DNA of 49,835 nucleotides from Hymenobacter plasmatis (lineage in GTDB: Bacteria > Bacteroidota > Bacteroidia > Cytophagales > Hymenobacteraceae), in contig NZ_JAJFAW010000033.1 of assembly GCF_020711255.1 (NCBI RefSeq), positions 1-49,835 of the forward strand. The letters are read 5' to 3'. Below are positions 1 to 7,320 of this stretch, in pieces. Position 1 is the stretch's first letter; each line of letters starts with the position of its first letter. The notes beneath the pieces were generated by a model. The model had not been told where the DNA came from. It searched no databases and worked only from the letters and a program-made list of their open reading frames with translations. A program made the translations under genes and the position numbers.

Positions 1-32
1 CGGGTGGCGAGGATGTCGGCGAGGTCCTTCAT
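1..32 (-). CDS. possible start of a gene running off the left edge
   Basis: On the minus strand an ATG at 32-30 opens a frame (MKDLADILAT) that continues to the window edge without a stop. A TACTTTCG box at 66-73, about 33 bases upstream, resembles a Bacteroidota -7 promoter element. Only ten codons are visible, so no function can be given and the call rests on the promoter-like box and the open frame. Confidence 0.3.
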   Translation of the reverse strand, partial: MKDLADILAT

Positions 33-148
33 GGAGCGGCGGGCAAAAAGGCCGCGGGGGCGAAAGTATTCACCGTTCGAGTGAACGCTGCTAAGCAGCT
101 GAATAACTTGCAGCGCTGCTGGTGCACTCTTCGCCCGCCTCCCGCACC

Positions 149-427
149 ATGACCACACTCTGGAGTTGCCTGTTGTTTTTTAATCTGCTGTGCTTCTTGC
201 TCTTCGCCTGGGATAAACAGAAAGCCCACCGGAACCAGCGGCGCATCGCCGAACAGACACTGCACCTGGCCACGCTGCCGGGCGCAGCGCCCGGCGCGTG
301 GGCGGCGATGTTGTTGCTGCGCCATAAAAACCGCAAAGCCACCTTCTGGGGCGTGACCCTGGGGCTGACCCTGCTGCAAGGGGCGGTGCTCTATTTCACC
401 TGGCCCTATTTCCAGGCGCAGTTTTAG
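149..427 (+). CDS. DUF1294 small membrane protein
   Basis: A 92-residue protein with the DUF1294 layout. It has an N-terminal hydrophobic segment, then a DK motif (AWDKQKAHRNQRRIAE) just after the first helix, a second hydrophobic stretch, the family's characteristic RHK motif (LLRHKNRKATF), and a final transmembrane segment (WGVTLGLTLLQGAVLY). DUF1294 proteins are short inner-membrane proteins of unknown function. The in-frame ATG at 149 is chosen over the one at 122 because the extra nine residues are not hydrophobic and the family normally starts directly at the first membrane helix. It is transcribed away from the M13 peptidase and is followed within 25 bases by a mini-element. Confidence 0.75.
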   Translation: MTTLWSCLLFFNLLCFLLFAWDKQKAHRNQRRIAEQTLHLATLPGAAPGAWAAMLLLRHKNRKATFWGVTLGLTLLQGAVLYFTWPYFQAQF

Positions 428-449
428 CCCTCCTTTTGCGATTCGGACC

Positions 450-599
450 GTGGCTGTTGCAGAACTCCGAGTGACGGCCTGAAAAGCGAACGAATCGGAC
501 GTCAAGCAGAGAAGAAGGTCCATGAAGTGCTCTTTTTGGGCTGATTCGAGCTCGTCCAACCGATGCTCAAGGCCTGGCCGTGAGTTCGGCAACAGCCAC
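450..599. mobile_element. mini inverted-repeat element, copy 1 (150 bp)
   Basis: The left end GTGGCTGTTGCAGAACTC is matched inverted at the right end, with one substitution (GAGTTCGGCAACAGCCAC). The element is bracketed by the direct repeat GACC (446-449 and 600-603). No transposase fits inside, so it is non-autonomous. Outside the right end the sequence reads, in reverse complement, GTTCAAGAAAAGGGTC, the target-like motif seen beside most other copies. Confidence 0.85.
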
Positions 600-643
600 G
601 ACCCTTTTCTTGAACTCAAGTTGACTGAACTTGAATCTTAAGC

Positions 644-682
644 AAAAGGCCCCTTCCTGCAATTGGGGAAGGGGCCTTTTTT
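644..682 (-). terminator. intrinsic terminator of the M13 peptidase gene
   Basis: A near-perfect hairpin with stem AAAGGCCCCTTCC against GGAAGGGGCCTTT and a short loop, bordered by an A-run on one side and a T-run on the other, so it can work in both directions. It lies about 20 bases beyond the stop codon of the peptidase gene. Confidence 0.8.
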
Positions 683-702
683 GGCATAGCACGCCGGGCG
701 GC

Positions 703-2787
703 TTACCAGATGCGCGAGCGGTCGGCGGCGGAGCGGACCATTTTATTGCCGTCTTTGCAGCCAAACGCCTCGTAGAACTCGGGCATATTCATGAGCGCGC
801 CCAGCACCCGGTACTGCGAGGGCGAGTGCGGGTCGGTCTGAATTTGTTTGCGGATATCCTCCGCGCGTTGATTTCTCCTGAAGCGGAGGGCGAAGGCCAG
901 GAAGAAGCGTTGGTTGGGCGTGAAGCCGTCAATCAGCTTGCCTTCTTTGGCCTGCTGGGTTTTCTGAAAAGCCTGGTAGGCAATGGTCAGGCCCCCGATA
1001 TCGGCCAGGTTCTCGCCCATCGTCAGCTTGCCATTGATGTGTACCGAATCGAGCGGCGTGAACGCGTCGTACTGTTTACCCACCACGGCCGCTTTGGCGT
1101 TGAACTTCTCGTTGTCTTCCTTGGTCCACCAGTCGTGCAAGTTGCCTTGGGCGTCGTATTGCCGGCCCTGGTCGTCGAAGCCGTGCGTGATTTCGTGGCC
1201 AATCACCACGGCGGTGGCGCCGTAGTTCACGGCATCGTCCGCCCGGGGGTCGAAAAAGGGCGGTTGCAGGATGCCGGCCGGGAACACAATCTCGTTGTAA
1301 AGCGGGTTGTAGTAGGCGTTCACCGTGGGCGGCGTCATGCCCCACTCCGTGCGGTCAATGGGCTTGCCAAAGTGCCGGTAGTTGTCCTTGTCCGAAAATT
1401 CGCTGGCGGCAAACAAGTTGTTGAGGTAGCTTTCGCGGCTTATGTTAAGCGTCGAGTAGTCTTTCCACTGGTCGGGGTAGCCAATTTTTACCGCAATGGC
1501 GGTGAGCTTTTTCAAGGCCTGTGCCTTGGTTTCCGGGCTCATCCAGTCGGTGGCCCGGATGCGCTCGGCATACGCCTGGCGCAGGTTTTCGACCAGCTGC
1601 TTGGCCCGCACTTTCGCGGCCGGCGAAAACGCCTCATCTACATACAGCTGGCCAAAGGCTTCGCCGAGCGACGCGTCGGTGGCCGCCAAGCTGCGCCGCC
1701 AGCGCGGTTCCTGCTGGCGGGCCCCGGTGAGGGTTTGCGCAAAACGAAAGGCTTCCGCGCCAAACGCCTGGGGTAGGGCCGGCGTGGCGCGCGTTACCAG
1801 GTGCCAGCGCAGGTACGTTTTCTGGTCGGCCAGCGGCTCGGTCCCCAGCATGGCGTTTACTTCTTTGAAAAACTCGGGCTGGCCCACAACAATAGTCTGG
1901 GCAGCCCCTAGGCCGTTTTGCTGTAGTACCAGCGGCAGGTTCAGGTTGGGGTAGTCCTGATGGGCTTGCGCCACCGTCAGCTTATTGTAATTTTTTTGGG
2001 GGTCGCGGAGGGCCACCGCCGTGCGGCTGGCTTGCGCCAGCCGGGTTTCGAGGCGCTGCACGGTGGCCGCGTTTTGCGCGGCCGTAGCAGGACTGTCGCC
2101 CAGTAGCTTAAACGTGTTGACTAGATAGGCCTGGTAGGCGGCCCGAATGGCTTTGGAACGGGGATCGTCCTTCAGGTAGTAGTCGCGATCGGGCAGCGTC
2201 AGGCCGTTCTGCTCGGCATACACGGCATACACGTCACTCTGTTTCGCGTCAGGCCCCACGCCGTAGCCGTACCAGGAGTTGCCCACGTGGGTTTTCGGGT
2301 CGGCCAGCAGGCGCTGCATCCCGGCCAGGTCCTGCACCGCCGCGATCCGGGCCAGGTGGGGCTGCAGGTACTGGAGGCCGGCGGCCTCGATGGCGGCCGT
2401 GTCCATGGCCGAGCCGTAAAAGTCGCCCACTTTCTGCAGGTTGGAGCCCGGGTGAGCGGAGTGGTTGGCCGCGGCGTTGTCCAGAATGCGGTGCACCAGC
2501 GCGCGGTTGCGCTGCGCCAACTCGGCGCCCGTGCCCCAAGATGTTTCGGCGGCGGGAATAGGGTTTTTCTTCAGCCAGCCGCCGTTGGCGTACTGGTAAA
2601 AGTTTTCGCAAGGCGGCACCGATGTATCCAGGTCGGCCCGCGATAGGCCGCTACCTCCTGTTGGAGAAGTTGCTACTTTTTGCTTGCCAGCGCTGGTTTT
2701 GACTTTGCTTTGAGCCAGGGCGGGTGAAGTTGCCGTCAGGGCCAGCAGGCCAGCGGCCAAGGCGTAATGGGTAAGGGTTCCGGTCAT
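703..2787 (-). CDS. M13 family metallopeptidase (neprilysin/PepO-like), secreted
   Basis: A 694-residue zinc endopeptidase of family M13. The start at 2787 is chosen because it opens a classical signal peptide (MTGTLTHYALAAGLLALTA, cleavage near ALAQ); the frame extends 59 codons further upstream but that stretch does not look coding. The zinc-binding HEITH lies at about 531-535, the second motif ENLAD, supplying the third zinc ligand, near 592, the NAYYNP substrate-binding segment upstream, and the family C-terminus (CKDGNKM... RSRIW) is intact. Length is normal for the family. The product should act in the periplasm or at the surface on short peptides. A strong terminator follows. Bacteroidota carry many such paralogues, so the substrate cannot be inferred. 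Confidence 0.95.
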   Translation of the reverse strand: MTGTLTHYALAAGLLALTATSPALAQSKVKTSAGKQKVATSPTGGSGLSRADLDTSVPPCENFYQYANGGWLKKNPIPAAETSWGTGAELAQRNRALVHRILDNAAANHSAHPGSNLQKVGDFYGSAMDTAAIEAAGLQYLQPHLARIAAVQDLAGMQRLLADPKTHVGNSWYGYGVGPDAKQSDVYAVYAEQNGLTLPDRDYYLKDDPRSKAIRAAYQAYLVNTFKLLGDSPATAAQNAATVQRLETRLAQASRTAVALRDPQKNYNKLTVAQAHQDYPNLNLPLVLQQNGLGAAQTIVVGQPEFFKEVNAMLGTEPLADQKTYLRWHLVTRATPALPQAFGAEAFRFAQTLTGARQQEPRWRRSLAATDASLGEAFGQLYVDEAFSPAAKVRAKQLVENLRQAYAERIRATDWMSPETKAQALKKLTAIAVKIGYPDQWKDYSTLNISRESYLNNLFAASEFSDKDNYRHFGKPIDRTEWGMTPPTVNAYYNPLYNEIVFPAGILQPPFFDPRADDAVNYGATAVVIGHEITHGFDDQGRQYDAQGNLHDWWTKEDNEKFNAKAAVVGKQYDAFTPLDSVHINGKLTMGENLADIGGLTIAYQAFQKTQQAKEGKLIDGFTPNQRFFLAFALRFRRNQRAEDIRKQIQTDPHSPSQYRVLGALMNMPEFYEAFGCKDGNKMVRSAADRSRIW

Positions 2788-2970
2788 GCGAGAAGTGCGT
2801 AAAAAAGCGGGAAGTTCAGTCGCTAGGAAGTAGTTACTGTTGCTAAAAGTAAGCGGTCGGCACAGCAGCAGCCTATTATTTCCTGAAAAAATGTTAAGCT
2901 TCTCAACTGACAGCACGGTTGAGGTATAACGCTCCTTTGGAAGAACGGACAGGGTTCCGACCATTTGCGC

Positions 2971-3213
2971 TTACTCCCACGCGAGGAGCACTGCTTCCGA
3001 CAAATGCAGCGAATGCTGCGGGCCTTCATCGGTTAAGGTCCCGGTAACGGTTACTTTGGTCGCCGTTCGCATTTTCCTCTCATCGGCTTTATCCGCAAAA
3101 AAGACCACCAATTTTCGCCGCTGCCCGTGGTGGTCAATGTACGTGTAGAGGTAATGGTGTCCGCCGTCATTCCCAGTCGAGAGAATCGTGAAGTCCTTGA
3201 TGGAATAGGTCAT
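2971..3213 (-). CDS. small hypothetical protein, OB-fold-like strand pattern
   Basis: An 80-residue cytosolic protein with no signal peptide or membrane segment. The alternation of short strands (KLVVFFADKAD, KVTVTGTLTDEG, HSLHLSEAVLL) resembles small beta-barrel proteins, but no family is recognised. It lies 184 bases upstream of the M13 peptidase on the same strand. The gap holds no obvious terminator, so co-transcription is possible. Compact size and balanced composition favour a real gene. Confidence 0.6.
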   Translation of the reverse strand: MTYSIKDFTILSTGNDGGHHYLYTYIDHHGQRRKLVVFFADKADERKMRTATKVTVTGTLTDEGPQHSLHLSEAVLLAWE

Positions 3214-3262
3214 AAACGAGAGTCATTCTTACTTCAAGTGCCTCTAATAAACGCTCCTTCAA

Positions 3263-3302
3263 CTGAACAGCGCGCGTTTAAGGCACCACCGTTTCAGTGA
3301 AC
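3263..3302. repeat. intergenic repeat R2, copy 1
   Basis: About 31 bases around GCGCGCGTTTAAGGCACCAC match 36836-36866 at 27 of 31 positions by eye. The right part, reversed, reads GTTCACTGAAACGGTGGT, which resembles the sequence flanking the mini-elements (for example GTTCAAGAAAACGGTGGT at copy 5), so it may be an unoccupied target of that family. Confidence 0.5.
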
Positions 3303-3472
3303 AGCGAAGGGTTGAACCGCAATTGGATGGCAGGGGACTGTGGCTGCGATTTTAGCCCTGCCAACGCCTTGCTTTGACGGGATGGGCGATTCGCCCGCAA
3401 CGGCTGTAGCTTGCTTCCCCTGCGCGGCACCCGCTGCCCAGGGAGCCCCTCGTTAACCGCCTACATTCCACC

Positions 3473-4498
3473 ATGCGATACCTGCTTTCCCTCTTACTGT
3501 GCTGCGTTGCACTTGCTCCTGGTCAGGAGGCACGGGCACAAGGGGCGACCCGTCCAGCCCACCCATTAGCCGTCGACACGGCTTTTTTATTGCCCGTCAA
3601 CGGGGTGAAGCAGTACCTGGAAATCAAGGGCGCCTCCAAAACCAAACCGGTGCTGCTCTTCATTCACGGGGGACCGGCGTGGCCGGCGACGCCGATGAAC
3701 CGCAAATACAACCACGACCTGGCCAACGACTTTATTTTCGTTTCCTGGGACCAGCGCAATTGCGGCAAGTCGCAGACCGATACGACCGTTACGTTGACCC
3801 CGGACCTCTACATCGAGGACGCGCACCAGGTCACGCGCTTTTTACAGCAGACGTTCCACCAGCGGAAAATTTTCGTCGTCGGCCACAGTTGGGGCAGTTT
3901 CGTGGGGGTTGGATTGGTGCAACGGTACCCCCAGGACTACGCCGCGTACATCGGCATGGGCCAACTCGTCGACTTCGGCCAGTCGGCGCTGCTCACCCGC
4001 ACACACGTCCGGCAGCAGGCCGCCTTGCGGCACGACACGGCCACCTTGCACGCGCTGGCCCGCATTCCCCTGTCGGAAGCGAAGGGGTTCAGCGGGGGCG
4101 CCAAGGACCTGTTTGCCTTCCTGGCGGTGACGGGTAAATACACTTCCAGCCCCGAAGTACCGGACTTGCCCGACCCCGAGCAGCTCTACCAAGATTACCC
4201 GGCGCGGAACTGGATGGCGCCGGTGATGCGCACCCTGCCCCCGCTCTTCCCGTACTTAAATGGCGGGAAAACAACGCTGATGCAGCACGCCGTGTTTAAG
4301 CTGCCGGTGTACTTTTTCGTCGGCAAATACGACCACAACACCGAACCGGGACTCGCCCGCCAGTACTTTGCGGGGCTCAAAGCTCCCAAAAAGCAGTGGG
4401 TTGAGTTTGTGCACAGCGGCCATGCGCCCAGCTGGGAAGAACCCGCCCTGTTCCACCGCCGGCTCGTGCAAATAGCGGCCGATAACCAATGGAAATAA
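3473..4498 (+). CDS. secreted alpha/beta hydrolase (proline iminopeptidase-like, S33)
   Basis: A 341-residue alpha/beta-hydrolase-fold enzyme. An N-terminal signal peptide (MRYLLSLLLCCVALA, ending near ARAQ) points to export. HGGP at about 65-68 is the oxyanion-hole motif typical of proline iminopeptidases and relatives. The nucleophile elbow GHSWGS places the catalytic Ser near 139, and the C-terminal HSGHAP supplies the catalytic His. WDQRNCGKS corresponds to the WDQRGxGxS motif of family S33. Substrate cannot be told from sequence; aminopeptidase or esterase activity are both possible. It stands alone, with about 260 bases of non-coding sequence upstream that include repeat R2. Confidence 0.88.
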   Translation: MRYLLSLLLCCVALAPGQEARAQGATRPAHPLAVDTAFLLPVNGVKQYLEIKGASKTKPVLLFIHGGPAWPATPMNRKYNHDLANDFIFVSWDQRNCGKSQTDTTVTLTPDLYIEDAHQVTRFLQQTFHQRKIFVVGHSWGSFVGVGLVQRYPQDYAAYIGMGQLVDFGQSALLTRTHVRQQAALRHDTATLHALARIPLSEAKGFSGGAKDLFAFLAVTGKYTSSPEVPDLPDPEQLYQDYPARNWMAPVMRTLPPLFPYLNGGKTTLMQHAVFKLPVYFFVGKYDHNTEPGLARQYFAGLKAPKKQWVEFVHSGHAPSWEEPALFHRRLVQIAADNQWK

Positions 4499-4655
4499 CG
4501 GCGGCCACGACCGCCCCATCGTCTGGCGACGGAAGGGTAATCCGCAGCCCATACGTACTGAATAAGGTGTATACCTGAATGCTCGTTTCAATGAACTGCT
4601 AAACTACAAGGTCTGCACGTTCCGGGAAGTCCTTGGACAAGGCTCTGTTGCCCTT

Positions 4656-4729
4656 GTCGAGTTTAAGAAACTCGTCTACCAATCAAAGTTTACGAAACTG
4701 CGTTAGGAGATGAGTTTCTTAAACTCGAC
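4656..4729 (+). promoter_or_regulatory. res-like site: three palindromic resolvase subsites
   Basis: Three related palindromes precede the resolvase gene: AGTTTAAGAAACT within 4656-4676, AGTTTACGAAACT at 4687-4699, and AGTTTCTTAAACT within 4709-4729. All share GTTT-N3-AAAC, and the outer two share 21-bp arms in opposite orientation. The last ends two bases before the ATG, so resolvase binding there should also repress its own gene. This matches the general plan of Tn3-type res sites, though more compact. Confidence 0.6.
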
Positions 4730-4731
4730 TT

Positions 4732-5346
4732 ATGAAGATTGGCTACGCCCGCGTTTCCACCCGCGACCAGAATTTAGCGCTCCAACTCGATGCCCTGACC
4801 CAAGCCGGGTGCGAGCTCATCTACCAAGAGAAAGCCTCCGGTGCGCTCGCCGCCCGGGTCGAACTCGACAAGCTCCTCTTGCAGGTGCGTCCGGGCGACA
4901 CGGTCTACATCTACAAGCTCGACCGGTTGGGCCGCTCGCTCAAGCACCTGCTCGACCTGGTGGCCGAGCTGCAGCGCCGGGACATCGGCTTGATCTCGCT
5001 GACCGACGCCATCAACACCCACTCGGCCCAGGGGCGGCTCGTGCTCAACCTGTTCGCCTCGCTCGCGGAATTCGAGCGCGAGCTCATCCGCGAGCGCACC
5101 CTGGCCGGGTTGGCCGCCGCCCGTGCCCGGGGACGCGTCGGCGGGCGCCAGCCGGGTCTCTCGGAAGAAGCCCAGCGCACGGCCCGTGCGGCGGAGCTGC
5201 TCTACAAGGCCCGAGAACTCAGCGTCGACGACATGGCCCGGAGCCTGCGCATCTGCAAAGCCACGTTCTACAAGTACTTGCACCACCGCGGCGTGGCCCT
5301 GCACGCCCAGCCCTTGCCCAGCCCGGTGACCGGCTCTGCTTCCTGA
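4732..5346 (+). CDS. serine recombinase / resolvase
   Basis: A 204-residue small serine recombinase. The N-terminus (MKIGYARVSTRDQN) carries the catalytic Ser in the YARVST motif, followed by the KLDRLGRS arginine motif and the E-helix (FASLAEFERELIRERT). A C-terminal helix-turn-helix (SVDDMARSLRICKATFYKYL) binds DNA. Length and domains are those of Tn3-type resolvases and plasmid-multimer resolution enzymes. The palindromes directly upstream are the probable recombination site. No Tn3 transposase is present, so a role in resolving multimers of the host replicon is likely; a transposon relic is the alternative. Confidence 0.93.
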   Translation: MKIGYARVSTRDQNLALQLDALTQAGCELIYQEKASGALAARVELDKLLLQVRPGDTVYIYKLDRLGRSLKHLLDLVAELQRRDIGLISLTDAINTHSAQGRLVLNLFASLAEFERELIRERTLAGLAAARARGRVGGRQPGLSEEAQRTARAAELLYKARELSVDDMARSLRICKATFYKYLHHRGVALHAQPLPSPVTGSAS

Positions 5347-5469
5347 GCCGCTTGCGGTGCGGAGATTAGGCAGGCTATTCTCCGCATATTGTGCGGAGAA
5401 TGTGCTTTTGCCGGACAAGCGGCGTGGCACGGGAACGGGGCCCGTATCTTCGCATTTCCCCGACCGGCC

Positions 5470-5646
5470 ATGAAACTCCGCGACCGCTACCCTCAGCTGC
5501 AGAACCCCGCCGTGGTCAAGGCCATGGTCGTCCGCTCGGTGCACGCCTCCATGGCCCTCGCGAACCGGCCCGTGCCAGTGGTCCGCTTGGAGGCCCTGTA
5601 CGCGCAAACCGCGCCGCCGCCCTCAACGGAGACCGAGGAGTCCTAA
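5470..5646 (+). CDS. small hypothetical protein (58 aa)
   Basis: The frame MKLRDRYPQLQNPAVVKAMV begins at an ATG about 20 bases after a TATCTTCGC promoter-like box (5446-5454) and ends in an acidic, proline-rich tail. No domain or signal is recognised. It lies between the resolvase and the Fic gene, on the same strand, with its own apparent promoter. Its length makes chance possible. Confidence 0.4.
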   Translation: MKLRDRYPQLQNPAVVKAMVVRSVHASMALANRPVPVVRLEALYAQTAPPPSTETEES

Positions 5647-5745
5647 GTCCCGCCGGTCCGGGCACCAACGGCACCCCTGCTTGACCCCCACCGCGTGTCA
5701 TGGCCCTGCCGGGTGCATCTTTGTAAGCGTTTTTCACCTACTTTG

Positions 5746-7284
5746 ATGACACCGACGTCTTTTTCACGACCCGTAACTGTTTTTCACGGCCGCACGGCGC
5801 CTGAGCCGGGTATCCTGGTGGGCTACGGGGCCTTGATCGAGGCCCTGCAGGTGGCCGTCCCGCTGCCCCGCGACCTGGCCCTGATCAGCGCCAAGCGCCG
5901 GCAGTATCGCGTGGCCGGGTGGCGCGTCTTCACGCCGCGCCACCAGCCCGCCGACACCCTCTGGGCCCACCTGGTTTTTGCTCTTAAATACGAAGGACTG
6001 GACCTGCTCTTTTTCAAAAAGCTATTCGCGCAACTGCCGGCCGCCACCCTGGAGGAGTGGGTGCGGCACGCCCCGCAGAGCCGCTACGCCCGGACGGTGT
6101 GGTTCCTCTACGAATGGTTGCTGGCCCGGCGCCTGGACCTGCCCGACCTGAGGCAGGGCAATTACGTGCCGGTGGTCAACGAGCAACTGCAGTACGCCGC
6201 GGCGACGGCCTCGGCCGTGCCCCGGCAACGCTTACGCAACAACCTGCCGGGCGTGGCGGGCTTCTGCCCGTTGGTGCACAAAACCACGACGCTGGAGCAG
6301 TACCTGGCCCGCGACCTGGCGGGCCGGGCCCAGCACGTGCTGCGCGGGCTGCACGCCGACGTGCTGGTCCGCACGTCGGCCTTTCTGCTGCTGAAAGACT
6401 CCAAGGCCTCGTTCACCATCGAAGGCGAACAGCCGCTGCCCACCCGGGCCCTGCGCTGGGGTCGCGCCATTGGCCAGGCCGGGCAGCACCCGCTGAGCCG
6501 GGAGGAACTGCTGCGCCTGCAGCAGCTGGTGATTGAAAACAGCCGCTTCGTCCGCCTGGGCTACCGCACCGAGGGCGGCTTTGTCGGCGAACACGACCGC
6601 CAGACGGGCGACCCGATTCCGGACCACGTCTCGGCCCGCTGGCAGGACCTGGAGAGCTTGATGAGCGGGTTGCTCGACGCGGCGGACCACCTGGAAACCG
6701 CGGGCTTCCCCCCGGTGCTCAGCGCCGCCGCCATCGCGTTTGGTTTTGTCTTCGTCCACCCTTTCGTCGACGGCAACGGGCGGGTGCATCGCTACCTGAT
6801 CCACCACCTGCTGGCCCGGCTCGGGTTCACTCCCCCGGGCATCATCTTTCCGGTCTCGGCCGCCATCTTGGAGCACCTGCCCGCGTACCGGCAGGTACTG
6901 GAGAGCTATTCGCACCCGGTGCTCGAGTTCATTCCCTGGCGGAAGACGGCCGACCACAACGTGGAGGTACTGGCGGACACGAGCGACTACTACCGCTACT
7001 TTGACGCCACCGCCCCGGCCGAATTCCTGTTTGACTGCGTGGCGTACACCCTGGAGAAGACCATTCCCCAGGAGGTAGCCTACCTGCAGCAGTACGATGC
7101 GCTAAAAGCGTGGCTGGACGAGCGGTTCCAGATGCCCGACAAGCTGGTGGCCACCTTGATTCGTTTTCTGGAGCAGAACCAGGGCATCCTCTCGAAACGG
7201 GCCCGCGAAAAAGAGTTTGCGCTGTTGACGCCGGAAGAAATTGCCCAGATTGAGCAGCAATACGCCGTGCATTTCCTTAACTAA
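5746..7284 (+). CDS. Fic family protein, class II (self-inhibited AMPylase type)
   Basis: A 512-residue protein with a Fic core. The active-site motif HPFVDGNGRVHR (about 338-349) fits HxFx(D/E)GNGRxxR with all key residues, including the catalytic His and the Arg that contacts phosphates. Upstream, SFTIEG (about 222-227) matches the class II inhibitory motif (S/T)xxxE(G/N), whose Glu blocks ATP orientation. Fic enzymes usually transfer AMP from ATP to a hydroxyl side chain; the target is unknown. The N-terminal 200 residues and C-terminal helical part are typical of DUF4172-like or stand-alone Fic proteins. The start at 5746 is preferred to 5695 because the extra residues are Cys- and Arg-rich and unlike the rest. 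It converges with the histidine kinase, 36 bases away. Confidence 0.92.
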   Translation: MTPTSFSRPVTVFHGRTAPEPGILVGYGALIEALQVAVPLPRDLALISAKRRQYRVAGWRVFTPRHQPADTLWAHLVFALKYEGLDLLFFKKLFAQLPAATLEEWVRHAPQSRYARTVWFLYEWLLARRLDLPDLRQGNYVPVVNEQLQYAAATASAVPRQRLRNNLPGVAGFCPLVHKTTTLEQYLARDLAGRAQHVLRGLHADVLVRTSAFLLLKDSKASFTIEGEQPLPTRALRWGRAIGQAGQHPLSREELLRLQQLVIENSRFVRLGYRTEGGFVGEHDRQTGDPIPDHVSARWQDLESLMSGLLDAADHLETAGFPPVLSAAAIAFGFVFVHPFVDGNGRVHRYLIHHLLARLGFTPPGIIFPVSAAILEHLPAYRQVLESYSHPVLEFIPWRKTADHNVEVLADTSDYYRYFDATAPAEFLFDCVAYTLEKTIPQEVAYLQQYDALKAWLDERFQMPDKLVATLIRFLEQNQGILSKRAREKEFALLTPEEIAQIEQQYAVHFLN

Positions 7285-7320
7285 ACGTCCGGTCAAAGAA
7301 AGGAGCGTTCAGGTTACTGG

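Noticed and set aside
29..619. Long minus-strand frame across the left end
   Set aside because: It runs antisense to the DUF1294 gene and through mini-element copy 1, and its sequence has no domain.
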